Position numbers and translations under genes: made by a program. Positions 1 to 8,199 of a DNA stretch of 52,281 bases are shown here, piece by piece; the first letter of the stretch is position 1; every line of letters starts with the position of its first letter. Origin of the DNA: Cryobacterium sp. (GTDB lineage Bacteria; Actinomycetota; Actinomycetes; Actinomycetales; Microbacteriaceae); NCBI GenBank assembly GCA_019638935.1, contig JAHBSW010000013.1, forward strand, positions 1-52,281, in the 5' to 3' direction. A model generated the notes under the pieces. The model searched no databases, was not told the DNA's origin, and saw nothing but the letters and a program-made list of their open reading frames with translations.

Positions 1-421
1 TCGACGTGACCGACTCGATGACCGGCACGCCCGCCTTGGCGACGTGCTCCTTCGCGCGGATCTTGTCGGCCATGAGGTCGAGCGACTTCACCCGCGGGCC
101 GATGAAGACGATCCCCGCTTTCTCGCACGCACGCGCGAACTCGGCGTTCTCCGACAGGAATCCGTAGCCGGGGTGAACCGCCCCCACCCCCGCGCTGCGT
201 GCCGCAGCGATGATCGCGTCGATGGAGAGGTAGCTCTGCTGCGGCGCGGGCGGACCGATCCGCACGGCGGTGTCCGCCTCGGTCACGTGCCGCGCGCCGC
301 GGTCGGCGTCGCTGTAGACGGCGACCGAGCGCATCCCGAGGACACGCAGCGAACGGATGACGCGCACGGCGATCTCACCGCGGTTGGCGACGAGAACGGT
401 GTCGAACTCTCTGCTGTCCAT
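1..421 (-). CDS. Acyl-CoA carboxylase alpha subunit (biotin carboxylase), N-terminal part
   Basis: This is the first 140 codons of a biotin-dependent acyl-CoA carboxylase alpha subunit, cut by the window edge. The start at 421 gives a protein opening with the family hallmark [20 protein letters not shown], the second conserved block of the biotin-carboxylase N-terminal domain, follows near residue 80. The ATP-grasp and biotinyl (BCCP) domains lie outside the window. The family carboxylates biotin with ATP and bicarbonate. The start codon is 5 nt beyond the stop of the carboxyltransferase gene, so the two are surely co-transcribed. The order beta then alpha under a divergent TetR gene is that of leucine/methylcrotonyl-CoA catabolic operons, but the substrate (methylcrotonyl-, propionyl- or acetyl-CoA) cannot be read from this fragment. 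Confidence 0.9.
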   Translation of the reverse strand, partial: MDSREFDTVLVANRGEIAVRVIRSLRVLGMRSVAVYSDADRGARHVTEADTAVRIGPPAPQQSYLSIDAIIAAARSAGVGAVHPGYGFLSENAEFARACEKAGIVFIGPRVKSLDLMADKIRAKEHVAKAGVPVIESVTS

Positions 422-426
422 CGCGA

Positions 427-2034
427 TCACATCCGGAAGAGGCCGAAGGCCGAGTCAGGCAGGGGTACTCGGCTTGCCACATCGAGGGCGAGGCCGAGAA
501 CGGTTCGGGTGTCTGCGGGGTCGATGACGCCGTCGTCCCAGAGTCGAGCGGTCGAGTAGTAGGGGTCGCCCTGGGTCTCGTACTGTGAGGCGATGGGGGC
601 TTTGAAGGCGGCCTCGGCATCCGCCGACCACTCCTCGCCGCGCGACTCCAGCTGCTCCCGGCGAATCGTGGAGAGCACGCTCGAGGCCTGTGCCCCGCCC
701 ATGACCGAGATGCGGCTCGCGGGCCACATCCAGAGAAAGCGCGGCGAGTAGGCGCGCCCGCACATCGAGTAGTTGCCGGCACCGAAGGAGCCGCCGATGA
801 CGACCGTGAACTTGGGCACGCGCGTCGTCGCGACGGCGGTGACCATCTTGGCGCCGTCTTTGGCGATGCCGCCCGACTCGGCGTCCTTGCCGACCATGAA
901 CCCCGAGATGTTCTGCAGGAACACGAGCGGAATGCCGCGCTGGTCGCACAGCTCGATGAAGTGCGCGCCCTTGAGTGCCGACTCGCTGAACAGGATGCCG
1001 TTGTTCGCGACGATCCCGACCGGGTGTCCGTGGATGCGGGCGAAGCCGGTGACGAGGCTCGTGCCGTACTCGCGCTTGAACTCGTGGAACTCGCTGGCGT
1101 CGACGAGGCGCGCGATGACCTCGCGCACGTCGTATTGGCCCTGGACGTCGACGGGGACGGCCCCGTACAGCTCGGCGGGGTCGACCTGCGGATGTCGCGG
1201 CTCCTGCACCTCCCACGCGGTCCGCTCCGGCATGGGCAGCGTCGCCACCGCATCGCGCACGAGCTGCAGGGCGTGGTCGTCGTTCTCGGCGAGGTGGTCG
1301 GTGACGCCGGATGTGCGCGAGTGGAGGTCTCCGCCGCCGAGCTCCTCTGCGGTGACGATCTCCCCGATCGCAGCCTTGACGAGAGGGGGTCCGCCGAGGA
1401 AGATCGTTCCCTGGTTCCGCACGATGATGGTCTCGTCGCTCATCGCCGGAACGTAGGCTCCACCGGCGGTGCTCGAGCCGAGTACCGCGGCGATCTGCGG
1501 GATCTTCGCGGCGGACATCCGTGCCTGGTTGTAGAAGATGCGGCCGAAGTGGTCGCGATCGGGGAACACCTCGTCCTGCTTCGGCAGGAATGCGCCGCCG
1601 GAGTCGACGAGGTAGATGCACGGCAGGCGATTCTCCATGGCGATCTCTTGAGCGCGCAGATGCTTCTTGACCGTCATCGGGTAGTAGGTGCCGCCCTTGA
1701 CGGTCGCGTCGTTCGCAACGACCATGACGTGGCGACCGTGAACCAGGCCGATTCCCGCGATGACACCGGCGCTCGGCGAGTCGTTGTCGTAGAGGTCGTA
1801 TGCCGCGAGCGGGGCGATCTCGAGAAAGGGGCTGCCCTCGTCGAGCACGCGGTCGACACGGTCGCGCGGCAGCAGCTTGCCGCGGGCGAGGTGACGCTCG
1901 CGGGAGCTCTCGGGCCCGCCGAGGGCCGTCGTGCGGATGCGCTCGCGAAGCTGCTCGACGAGGTCGCGCTGTGCGCGGTCATTGTCGTGGAAGGCTTCGC
2001 TCGCGGTGTCTACCGAGCTGCGCAGGGTTTCCAT
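427..2034 (-). CDS. Acyl-CoA carboxylase beta subunit (carboxyltransferase), methylcrotonyl-CoA type
   Basis: The 535-residue protein has the length and sequence style of the carboxyltransferase subunit of 3-methylcrotonyl-CoA carboxylase. This subunit moves CO2 from carboxybiotin to the acyl-CoA. Family blocks visible are [16 protein letters not shown] near the N-terminus, [11 protein letters not shown] in the first crotonase-like half, [15 protein letters not shown], and the C-terminal half with [16 protein letters not shown] and [15 protein letters not shown]. Methylcrotonyl-type subunits share the [10 protein letters not shown] segment seen here, which favours that substrate over propionyl-CoA. 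An SD-like GGGAG lies upstream of the start at 2034. The gene leads an operon with the biotin carboxylase gene and is divergent from a TetR gene across a palindromic operator. Substrate assignment is inference. Confidence 0.92.
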   Translation of the reverse strand: METLRSSVDTASEAFHDNDRAQRDLVEQLRERIRTTALGGPESSRERHLARGKLLPRDRVDRVLDEGSPFLEIAPLAAYDLYDNDSPSAGVIAGIGLVHGRHVMVVANDATVKGGTYYPMTVKKHLRAQEIAMENRLPCIYLVDSGGAFLPKQDEVFPDRDHFGRIFYNQARMSAAKIPQIAAVLGSSTAGGAYVPAMSDETIIVRNQGTIFLGGPPLVKAAIGEIVTAEELGGGDLHSRTSGVTDHLAENDDHALQLVRDAVATLPMPERTAWEVQEPRHPQVDPAELYGAVPVDVQGQYDVREVIARLVDASEFHEFKREYGTSLVTGFARIHGHPVGIVANNGILFSESALKGAHFIELCDQRGIPLVFLQNISGFMVGKDAESGGIAKDGAKMVTAVATTRVPKFTVVIGGSFGAGNYSMCGRAYSPRFLWMWPASRISVMGGAQASSVLSTIRREQLESRGEEWSADAEAAFKAPIASQYETQGDPYYSTARLWDDGVIDPADTRTVLGLALDVASRVPLPDSAFGLFRM

Positions 2035-2069
2035 CGTCGACTGCTCCCGCCAATTTCAGTGAATGACTG

Positions 2070-2104
2070 CTAACCGAACATGGTTAGTGTACATTAACCG
2101 AACA
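2070..2104. promoter_or_regulatory. Divergent promoter and TetR-type operator
   Basis: The 87-bp gap between the carboxylase and tetR genes holds three TAACC half sites in alternating orientation. CTAACC-N6-GGTTAG lies at 2070-2087, and GGTTA-N8-TAACC overlaps it at 2082-2099. The 10-mer TAACCGAACA occurs twice (2071 and 2095). Candidate -10 boxes for both directions, TACATT (+, 2090-2095) and TACACT (-, 2091-2086), lie inside or overlap the 8-bp spacer. A bound dimer would therefore block both promoters. The half sites are seen directly; binding by the adjacent TetR protein is inferred. Confidence 0.7.
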
Positions 2105-2121
2105 ACGACGGGAAGACCCTC

Positions 2122-2703
2122 ATGCCCAGCTCCACGATCACACGGTCGCAGGCGAAAGTGCAGCGACGAGAGGCACTCCTGCTCGCAGCAGCCCGCCTCT
2201 TCGCCGAGCGCGGATACAGCGGCGTGTCCATCGAGGAGCTGGGCGCGGCCGCGGGAGTCAGTGGGCCTGCCGTATACAAGCACTTCCCCAGCAAGCAGGC
2301 CGTTCTCGGCGCCCTGCTGCTCGACGCGAGCGAAGGGCTCTTCGACGGCGGCGAGAACGTGGTCGCGACGGAACACGGAATCGACGCGCTGGGCTCCCTC
2401 GTGCGCTTTCACACGAGCTTCGCCCTGGACAACCCCGACGTCATCAGGGTTCAGGATCGCGACCTCGATCAGCTGGCCGACCCCGATCGACACACGGTGC
2501 GCACACTCCAGCGGCGCTACGTCGAACTGTGGGTGGAGGTTCTCGCCGAGCTGAAACCGGATGCCGACCCCGCCGTGCTGCGAACCCGCGCCCACGCCGT
2601 CTTCGGCCTGCTCAACTCCACGCCGCACTCCGGACTCGGGCTCTCGAGCACCGTGCTGCGCGAGGAACTCGAGCGAATCGCGCTCGCCGCACTGCTCGCC
2701 TGA
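2122..2703 (+). CDS. TetR/AcrR family transcriptional regulator
   Basis: This 193-residue protein has a typical TetR N-terminal helix-turn-helix at about residues 17-63, with blocks AARLFAERGYSGVSIEELGA and AGVSGPAVYKHFPSKQAVLG. A variable ligand-binding domain follows. The divergent position beside the acyl-CoA carboxylase operon and the three TAACC half sites in the shared promoter suggest an autoregulated repressor of that operon. It would probably respond to an acyl-CoA intermediate. The start at 2122 follows a GGGAAG Shine-Dalgarno-like sequence. The family call is firm; the target and ligand are inferred. Confidence 0.9.
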   Translation: MPSSTITRSQAKVQRREALLLAAARLFAERGYSGVSIEELGAAAGVSGPAVYKHFPSKQAVLGALLLDASEGLFDGGENVVATEHGIDALGSLVRFHTSFALDNPDVIRVQDRDLDQLADPDRHTVRTLQRRYVELWVEVLAELKPDADPAVLRTRAHAVFGLLNSTPHSGLGLSSTVLREELERIALAALLA

Positions 2704-2739
2704 TCTCCCGGTCGGACTACCGCCGTGTCGTGCCGACGG

Positions 2740-3876
2740 TCAGGCGCAGAACTCGACGATCGTGCCCTCGAGCACGTCCGTCACCACCTCGAGCGAGGCG
2801 AGATCGACCCACTCCACCGCGGCATGCGCACCGCCACCGGCCACCCCGAACAGCACCGCGGGGATGCCCGCGTCGGCGAGCAGAGCGCAGTCCGTCCAGA
2901 ATGGCTCGCCGCGCAGCACCGGTGGCGCGTCCGTGACGCGTTCGACCTGACGCAGGAGCGACTGAACCACCGCGGACTCGCGAGGAGCATCGAACGGTTC
3001 GCGCTCGAGACCGCGGGTCACTCGGTAGCGGAAGCGGGGATCGGCGGCGGCCACGGCCTCCAGAATCGCGGTCAACTCCGACTCCACGCTCTCACCGGTC
3101 TCACCGGGCACAGTGCGTCGCTCGATGCCGATCACGCACCGAGCCGGGTAGCTCGAGAGCTCCTCCCCGCCCACGATCGTTGAGGCATGGATGCTCCCCG
3201 TGCCGAGCGTCGGATGCGCCTGCCCCGCCAGCAGCGCCTCGGCGTGATCGGCAAGACCGTTCAGGAACCGACCCGCCATGGCGATCGCATCGACGCCGAG
3301 ATCGGGCCGCGAGCCGTGTGCAGCCACACCCTCGACCGCGACCTCGAGCCAGACGAAACCCCGGTGCGCGATCGTCACTTCGAGCTCGCTCGGCTCGACG
3401 ACGATCGCCCCATCGGCCGTGTAGTGACGCAGCACCTCCTCGGTGCCGGCGCTCGCGAATTCCTCGTCGGCGACGAGAGCGAGCATGATGTCTCCCGAGT
3501 GCGCATGCTGGGAGGCCCGATGCGCGGCCACCATCATCGCGGCGATGCCGCCCTTCATGTCGTAACCGCCGCGACCGTACAACCGGCCGTCACGCACCTC
3601 CGGTGCGAGCGGATCGCCGTCGTAGCCGGCGAGCGTGACGGTGTCGAGGTGACCGTTGAGCATGATCGTGCGCCCATCGCCCGAACCTCGGTGAACCGCG
3701 ACGATCGAGGGTCTGCCTGCGCGCTCCTCAAGACGATCGACTTCGAAGCCGCGCTCGGCGAGCCAGCGTGTGCAGGCGTCGGCGATCGCGCTCTCCCCCG
3801 CCCCGCCGGGAACGAGGTCGGGGTTCACGGAATCGATCGCTATCAGCGCGGCAAGCAGTTCGGCCGTCTCGGTCAT
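2740..3876 (-). CDS. M20 family metallohydrolase (ArgE/DapE/YgeY type)
   Basis: The 378-residue product is an M20 zinc amidohydrolase. NGHLDTV supplies the first ligand (H76), GRGGYDMKGG the bridging Asp (D106), and ADEEF the catalytic and ligand Glu pair (E138/E139). A dimerisation (lid) domain occupies roughly residues 175-280, and the C-terminal HAAVEWV block carries the last ligand His. Such enzymes remove acyl or aminoacyl groups from amino acids. The start at 3876 overlaps the stop of the upstream ammonia-lyase gene by 4 nt (ATGA), indicating translational coupling. In E. coli the ygeX lyase is likewise followed by the M20 gene ygeY, so a related step in diaminopropionate or modified amino-acid catabolism is likely. 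The exact substrate is unknown. Confidence 0.9.
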   Translation of the reverse strand: MTETAELLAALIAIDSVNPDLVPGGAGESAIADACTRWLAERGFEVDRLEERAGRPSIVAVHRGSGDGRTIMLNGHLDTVTLAGYDGDPLAPEVRDGRLYGRGGYDMKGGIAAMMVAAHRASQHAHSGDIMLALVADEEFASAGTEEVLRHYTADGAIVVEPSELEVTIAHRGFVWLEVAVEGVAAHGSRPDLGVDAIAMAGRFLNGLADHAEALLAGQAHPTLGTGSIHASTIVGGEELSSYPARCVIGIERRTVPGETGESVESELTAILEAVAAADPRFRYRVTRGLEREPFDAPRESAVVQSLLRQVERVTDAPPVLRGEPFWTDCALLADAGIPAVLFGVAGGGAHAAVEWVDLASLEVVTDVLEGTIVEFCA

Positions 3877-5015
3877 CGTTCGGCACCCTCCGACGGCTCC
3901 ACGGGATTGGCGGCAAGCCCCTCGGTATTGATGAGCACCACGACGGAGGATGCGTCGAGCCCCAGTGCAGAGGCGTGATCCGGGTTCTCGAACAGGCGTC
4001 GCACTCCGGCGAGGGTCGCTGCGCCGCACGGTCCCGAGCTCACGCCGAGCGACGCCAGGTCGCCGACGGCACGGTGGGCATCGGCATCCGTCACCGCCAC
4101 GGCCGCATCGAGCCCCTGCGACAGCGATGGCCACGCCGTCACTGAGGGGGTGCCGCAGTTGAGACCCTTCATGATCGTCGGAGTCGACGTGTCGACGGAG
4201 ACGGTTTCGTCTCGTGCCAGCGATGCGAGCACGCATGCGGCCGTGACGGGTTCGACGCTCAGCAGAACCGGGCGGGCGCCGGAGGTGCCGCGGTAGTAGT
4301 CGACGGCAGCGTGGGCGAGGGAGCCGACGCCGACGGGAACTGCTACGAGATCAGCACCGCCAGCACCCACGGACGCCAGCTGCTCGTCTGCTTCGGTGAA
4401 GAGCGTGGCGTAGCCGTCGACGATCCAGCCGGGAACCTCGGTGTAGCCCTCCCACGCGGTGTCCTGGATGACGAGCTCGTCGGCACGGCCCTCCGCCGAC
4501 GCCGCCGCCACGGCGACGACATCGTCGTACTCGAGGTCGAACTCGACGAGTTCCGCACCCTCAGCGAGAATCGCGCCGCGCGCCGAATCGGTGAGCCCGC
4601 GAGGAACGTAGACTCGTGCCGCGACTCCGAGCTCACGTGCCATGTGCGCCACCGCGCGACCGTGGTTGCCGTCGGTCGCGGTCACGAGCGTGAGGGGGCC
4701 GGATGCCGCACACGCCTCGCGCAGGGTGGCGATGCTCAGGCCGCGGATCGGCATGCCGAACCGGTCGGCGAGCGTGCGGGCGACAGCCCAGCTGGCGCCG
4801 AGGATCTTGAAGGCGGGCAGTCCGAGCCGATCCGACTCGTCTTTGAGGAACACGCGCCCCACCCCCAATTCGCGCGCGAGAGCCGGCAGTTCGGCCAGTG
4901 CGGTGGGCGCATAGCCCTCGAGTCCGGCGTGGAAGTCGTGCGCCGACTCCGCGCGCTCGGGAGCGGTCCACGATCGGGCATCGGGTCTGATGATGACGCT
5001 GTCGACATCGGCCAT
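3873..5015 (-). CDS. Diaminopropionate ammonia-lyase-like PLP enzyme
   Basis: The 380-residue protein is a fold-type II PLP enzyme. Its N-terminal region VFLKDESDRLGLPAFKILGA places the Schiff-base lysine at about K70, and TATDGNHGRAVA is the phosphate-side loop. A glycine loop follows (PVGVGSLAHAAVDYYRG), and LNCGTPSVTAWP, typical of 2,3-diaminopropionate ammonia-lyases (YgeX), appears near residue 290. That enzyme converts diaminopropionate to pyruvate and two ammonia. It is coupled to the following M20 gene. The start at 5015 has a TATCGT box exactly 6 nt upstream, so the mRNA is probably leaderless. A serine/threonine dehydratase is the main alternative, but length and motifs favour the diaminopropionate enzyme. 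Confidence 0.85.
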   Translation of the reverse strand: MADVDSVIIRPDARSWTAPERAESAHDFHAGLEGYAPTALAELPALARELGVGRVFLKDESDRLGLPAFKILGASWAVARTLADRFGMPIRGLSIATLREACAASGPLTLVTATDGNHGRAVAHMARELGVAARVYVPRGLTDSARGAILAEGAELVEFDLEYDDVVAVAAASAEGRADELVIQDTAWEGYTEVPGWIVDGYATLFTEADEQLASVGAGGADLVAVPVGVGSLAHAAVDYYRGTSGARPVLLSVEPVTAACVLASLARDETVSVDTSTPTIMKGLNCGTPSVTAWPSLSQGLDAAVAVTDADAHRAVGDLASLGVSSGPCGAATLAGVRRLFENPDHASALGLDASSVVVLINTEGLAANPVEPSEGAER

Positions 5016-5097
5016 GGCCCAACGATACCGACCTGGCGCATCCTGCGGGCCAGCCCTCGGTACCGGTTCACGCTCACGATCTGTCTACAGTGGCAGC
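5016..5097. promoter_or_regulatory. Divergent leaderless promoter pair
   Basis: The 82-bp gap between two divergent genes carries a -10-like box close to each start codon. TATCGT (minus strand, 5027-5022) lies 6 nt before the ATG at 5015, and TACAGT (plus strand, 5086-5091) lies 6 nt before the ATG at 5098. No Shine-Dalgarno sequence precedes either start. Both transcripts should begin at or within a base or two of the start codon. No clear -35 box is visible. Confidence 0.6.
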
Positions 5098-5889
5098 ATG
5101 ACATTCCTGCGCGTCGCCGTGGTGGGTGCTGGGGCGATCGGTTCGAGCGTCGCCGAGGGCCTCGCATCCGGCGCCGTACCGGCAGCGATCCTCTCCGGGG
5201 TGATCGTGCGACGCCCCGAATCGGCCGCAGAGCATCCGACGCTCACGCTCGAGCAAGCACTGGTGACGAGCGACCTCATCGTCGAATGCGCGAGCGTTGC
5301 CGCGGTCGCGACGATCGGCCCGCGCGTGATCGACGCGGGCAAAGACCTTCTCGTGACCTCCGTGGGCGCGCTCGCCGACGCCGCACTGCGGAGGCGTCTG
5401 CTGGATGACGGACCCGGGCGAACCTTCGTCACGACGGGCGCGATCGGCGGACTCGACCTGCTCGCCGCAGCGAGCCGCGGCGACGGGCTCCACACAGTCA
5501 GGCTCACCACGACGAAGGCTCCGTCGACGGTCGTGCAGCCGTGGATGAGCGCCGAGGAACGAGACCGCATCCTCACGACCGAGGTGCCGATCGAGGCGTA
5601 CTCCGGCACGGTGCAGGATGCGATCCGGCTGTTCCCGAAATCGCTCAACGTCGCCGTGTCGCTCGCCCTCGCGACGCGACTGTGGGACTCGGCAGTGGTC
5701 ACGATGATCGCCGACCCCGCCGCGGAGCTCACAACGCACCGGATCGTCGCGAGCGGCAGATCCGGAGACTACGACTTCACGATTCGCAATCTGCCTCACC
5801 CCGCCAATCCTGCGACCAGCGCGATCGTTCCCCAGGCGGTGCTCGCGGGTATCGCACGACTCGCGAAGCCGTGCGGATCGTTCGCCTGA
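5098..5889 (+). CDS. Aspartate dehydrogenase-like NAD(P)-dependent oxidoreductase
   Basis: The 263-residue protein opens with a Rossmann dinucleotide fingerprint, VAVVGAGAIGSSVAEGL. Further on it shows blocks of the L-aspartate dehydrogenase/NadX family, such as DLIVECASVAAV, LVTSVGALAD, TTGAIGGLDLLAAAS and FPKSLNVAVSLALAT. The family reversibly oxidises aspartate to iminoaspartate or oxaloacetate, feeding NAD biosynthesis or nitrogen metabolism. Length (about 265) matches the family. The start at 5098 is chosen because the glycine motif follows directly and a TACAGT box stands 6 nt upstream. Its position opposite the diaminopropionate lyase suggests a linked amino-acid pathway. No nadA/B/C genes are nearby, so a catabolic role is at least as likely as NAD synthesis. 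Confidence 0.82.
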   Translation: MTFLRVAVVGAGAIGSSVAEGLASGAVPAAILSGVIVRRPESAAEHPTLTLEQALVTSDLIVECASVAAVATIGPRVIDAGKDLLVTSVGALADAALRRRLLDDGPGRTFVTTGAIGGLDLLAAASRGDGLHTVRLTTTKAPSTVVQPWMSAEERDRILTTEVPIEAYSGTVQDAIRLFPKSLNVAVSLALATRLWDSAVVTMIADPAAELTTHRIVASGRSGDYDFTIRNLPHPANPATSAIVPQAVLAGIARLAKPCGSFA

Positions 5890-5924
5890 GCCCGATCCGG
5901 GTCATGAGCGTCTAGCCTTGGCTG

Positions 5925-7244
5925 GTGTCTCCTGAGTCCCCCGCGCCGCCCGACCTCGTACCGCCCGACCGTTCGCCGCTCGACCGTTCGCCGCTGGGCG
6001 GGTCGTTCTGGAAACTGCTGACGTCATCCGGCCTGTCGAACCTCGCCGACGGCGTGTTCAAGCTCGCGCTGCCGCTCGTCGCCATCCGATACACCCAGGA
6101 GCCCGTGCTCATCGCGGGACTCAGCCTCGTCGCCTCGCTCCCCTGGCTGCTGTTCGCCCTGCAGGCCGGAGCCCTCGCCGACCGGCTCGACCGGCGCAAG
6201 ATCATGCTCGCGGCGAACATCGCGCGGGCGACCATCCTCGCCGCAGTCGCGGTGGCCGTGTTCATGGGCATCGAATCGATCTGGGTGCTCTACGCGGTCG
6301 CGCTGTTCGTGGGCACGACCGAGACGCTCTACGACACCTCGGCGCAGTCGATCCTGCCGCAGGTGGTGAAGCGCCCCCAGCTCTCGCGCGCCAACGGGCA
6401 GCTCTACGCAGCCGAGATGACCGCGAACCAGTTCATCGGCCCGCCCCTCGGCGGCCTTCTCGTCGCCGCGGGCGCCGTGATCGCGTTCGCCGTGCCGGCC
6501 GGCCTGTGGCTCGCCGCCGTCGGAGTGCTGTTCCTCGTGCGGGGAAGCTTCCGCGTCGAACGCGAGGCACCCGCGTCGATGCGCTCCGAGATCATGGTGG
6601 GCCTGCGCTTCCTCTGGAGCAGTCGCGTGCTGCGCACCCTCGCCTTCATGACGGGACTCTTCAACCTCACCTCGAGCGCCGTGTTCGCGGTGTTCGTCCT
6701 CTACGCCGCCGGCCCCGAGTCGGCGATGAAACTCACGGATGCCCAGGTCGGCATCCTGTTCACCACGACCGCGATCGGAAGCCTGCTCGGGTCGTTCGTC
6801 GCCGCACGCATCGAGAACGCGCTCGGGCGGTCGCTGACGCTCATCCTCTCGGTCGTGGGAGCATCGGTGCTGCTGCTGGTGCCCGCGTTCACCACCGATG
6901 CGTTCATCATCGGTGGCGGATTCGTCATCGGCGGCTTCGCGATCGTGCTGTGGAACGTCGTCGTCGTGTCGCTGCGGCAGACGATCACCCCCGACCGACT
7001 GCTCGGTCGAGTCAACAGCGGCTACCGGCTGCTCGCCTGGGGCACCATGCCGCTCGGTGCGGCACTCGGGGGCGTGCTGGGTCAGTTCCTCGGGCTGACT
7101 CCCGTGTTCATCATCATGGGAGTGCTGAGCCTGAGCCTGGTCGCGTTCATGTTCATCCTCACCGATAAGGCGATGAACGCGGCGGAGAACGACGCCGAAG
7201 GCGACGAGCCGGACTCGCCGAGCCACGGGTCTCCCGCGGCGTGA
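5925..7244 (+). CDS. MFS transporter (MFS_3/EntS-like exporter)
   Basis: This 439-residue protein has about ten to twelve hydrophobic segments. The first cytoplasmic loop is of major facilitator type (GALADRLDRRKIML, residues about 80-95) and a middle loop carries GSFRVEREAP. The NADGVFKLALPLVAI opening and QTITPDRLLGRVNSGYRLLAWG near residue 355 are typical of the MFS_3/enterobactin-exporter-like group, annotated as drug or siderophore exporters. The GTG start at 5925 has a TAGCCT box 6 nt upstream and no Shine-Dalgarno, suggesting a leaderless mRNA. A charged tail rich in E/D ends the protein. The downstream guanidine exporter begins 78 nt after its stop. The substrate is unknown. Confidence 0.88.
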   Translation: MSPESPAPPDLVPPDRSPLDRSPLGGSFWKLLTSSGLSNLADGVFKLALPLVAIRYTQEPVLIAGLSLVASLPWLLFALQAGALADRLDRRKIMLAANIARATILAAVAVAVFMGIESIWVLYAVALFVGTTETLYDTSAQSILPQVVKRPQLSRANGQLYAAEMTANQFIGPPLGGLLVAAGAVIAFAVPAGLWLAAVGVLFLVRGSFRVEREAPASMRSEIMVGLRFLWSSRVLRTLAFMTGLFNLTSSAVFAVFVLYAAGPESAMKLTDAQVGILFTTTAIGSLLGSFVAARIENALGRSLTLILSVVGASVLLLVPAFTTDAFIIGGGFVIGGFAIVLWNVVVVSLRQTITPDRLLGRVNSGYRLLAWGTMPLGAALGGVLGQFLGLTPVFIIMGVLSLSLVAFMFILTDKAMNAAENDAEGDEPDSPSHGSPAA

Positions 7245-7270
7245 GATGATGGCTGTGGCCCAATCGGCCA

Positions 7271-7311
7271 CCGGACGAGGGATCAGTACCCGGACAGCGA
7301 CAAGACTGGCC
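7271..7311 (+). promoter_or_regulatory. Guanidine-III riboswitch (mini-ykkC family, ykkC-III)
   Basis: The 41-nt segment matches the guanidine-III aptamer layout. It opens with CCGGACGAGG, then has the 5' arm of a stem (GATCAGT, 7281-7287), ACCCGG for the pseudoknot partner (7288-7293), an ACAGCGACAAG stretch, and the 3' arm ACTGGCC (7305-7311). CCGG at 7271-7274 can pair with CCGG at 7290-7293, forming the pseudoknot. I recall the Thermobifida fusca aptamer having the same invariant segments with a covariant stem. The Shine-Dalgarno AAGGAG (7312-7317) begins at the next base and the gdx start is at 7323, so control of ribosome access by guanidinium is expected. Confidence 0.88.
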
Positions 7312-7322
7312 AAGGAGCCATC

Positions 7323-7643
7323 ATGTCGTGGATCGTTCTCATCATCTCGGGCGTGCTCGAAGCCGTGTGGGCCACCGCACTCGGCAAGTCGGAGGGCTTC
7401 ACCAAGCTCTGGCCCACCGTGCTGTTCTTCGTCGCGCTCGTGCTCAGCATGGGCGGCCTCGCCTTCGCGCTGCGCGAGATCCCCACGGGCACCGGTTATG
7501 CCGTCTGGGTCGGCGTAGGCGCAACCCTCACCGTCGTCTACGCGATGATCTTCGGCGGAGAGCCGACGTCGATCATCAAGATCGTGCTCATCCTCGTGCT
7601 CATCGGCTGCATCATCGGCCTCAAGCTCGTGGACGATGCTTAG
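7323..7643 (+). CDS. gdx: SMR-family guanidinium exporter (Gdx/SugE type)
   Basis: The 106-residue protein has four transmembrane helices of the small multidrug resistance family. The essential membrane glutamate is E13, in SGVLEAVWATALGKSEGFT. The AVWVGVGA block in helix 3 and GLKL at the end are diagnostic of the SugE/Gdx subtype, which exports guanidinium by proton antiport as an antiparallel dimer, rather than the polyaromatic EmrE subtype. The guanidine-III riboswitch directly upstream independently supports this substrate. A strong Shine-Dalgarno (AAGGAG) lies 5 nt before the ATG. Only one SMR gene is visible, so a homodimer is expected. Confidence 0.93.
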   Translation: MSWIVLIISGVLEAVWATALGKSEGFTKLWPTVLFFVALVLSMGGLAFALREIPTGTGYAVWVGVGATLTVVYAMIFGGEPTSIIKIVLILVLIGCIIGLKLVDDA

Positions 7644-7722
7644 CCTTTCACTGCAAGCGCGTTTCTCCACAAGTTTGCATGTGTCGGTCTGCGGGCGTCT
7701 GCCGGTAGCTACGCTTCGCATC

Positions 7723-8199
7723 GTGAGCCAGCACGTGTTCGTCGATGAATCGAAGGCCCGTTCCTTCCTGCTCGTTGCGGTTGCCGTCGACAGCTCGCAT
7801 GTTGACGCTCTGCGAAGTTCGCTGAGAGCGATGCGAATGAAGGGTCAAACAAGGCTTCACTTCCGCAAGGAACAACCGGCTCGACGACGCAAGATCCTTT
7901 CCGAGCTCGGAAGGCACCCATTAGAGATAACCGTGCTGCGGTCGCGTGCAACTGATGAAAAGACTGCGCGCGATCATTGCATCGCCGAACTCGCCACGGC
8001 AGTACGGTGGCAACCGTCAAGCACTCTCGTGCTCGAAAAAGATGACTCTCGCGAACGCGCTGATCGACTGACGTTGCGAACTGCTTTCCGTAACGCTGCG
8101 TCACCTACCCCGCGCCATCATTTGCTTCCTACACGCAACGAGCCAGGTCTTTGGGCCGCCGACGCGATCGCCTGGGCACTGCAACGAGGGGGAACCTGA
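7723..8199 (+). CDS. DUF3800-like protein, probably acquired
   Basis: This 158-residue protein opens with HVFVDESKA, resembling the FxDES strand of DUF3800 proteins, which are thought to have an RNase H-like fold. A second acidic cluster occurs in the middle (VLEKDDSRERAD), and a GLWAADAIAWAL helix near the end matches the usual closing Asp-containing helix. Function is unknown; relatives occur beside mobile elements and defence genes. A GTG start at 7723 is preferred over an earlier ATG at 7636, because the conserved strand follows at once and a TACGCT box sits 7 nt upstream. Base composition is lower in GC than its neighbours, and a rare TTA leucine codon lies at 7921-7923. Both are signs of transfer. 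Confidence 0.68.
   Translation: MSQHVFVDESKARSFLLVAVAVDSSHVDALRSSLRAMRMKGQTRLHFRKEQPARRRKILSELGRHPLEITVLRSRATDEKTARDHCIAELATAVRWQPSSTLVLEKDDSRERADRLTLRTAFRNAASPTPRHHLLPTRNEPGLWAADAIAWALQRGGT

Noticed and set aside
7245-7322. Guanidine-I (ykkC) or guanidine-II (mini-ykkC) riboswitch
   Set aside because: The two ACGR-loop hairpins of class II and the long class I fold are absent; pseudoknot and segment order match class III.
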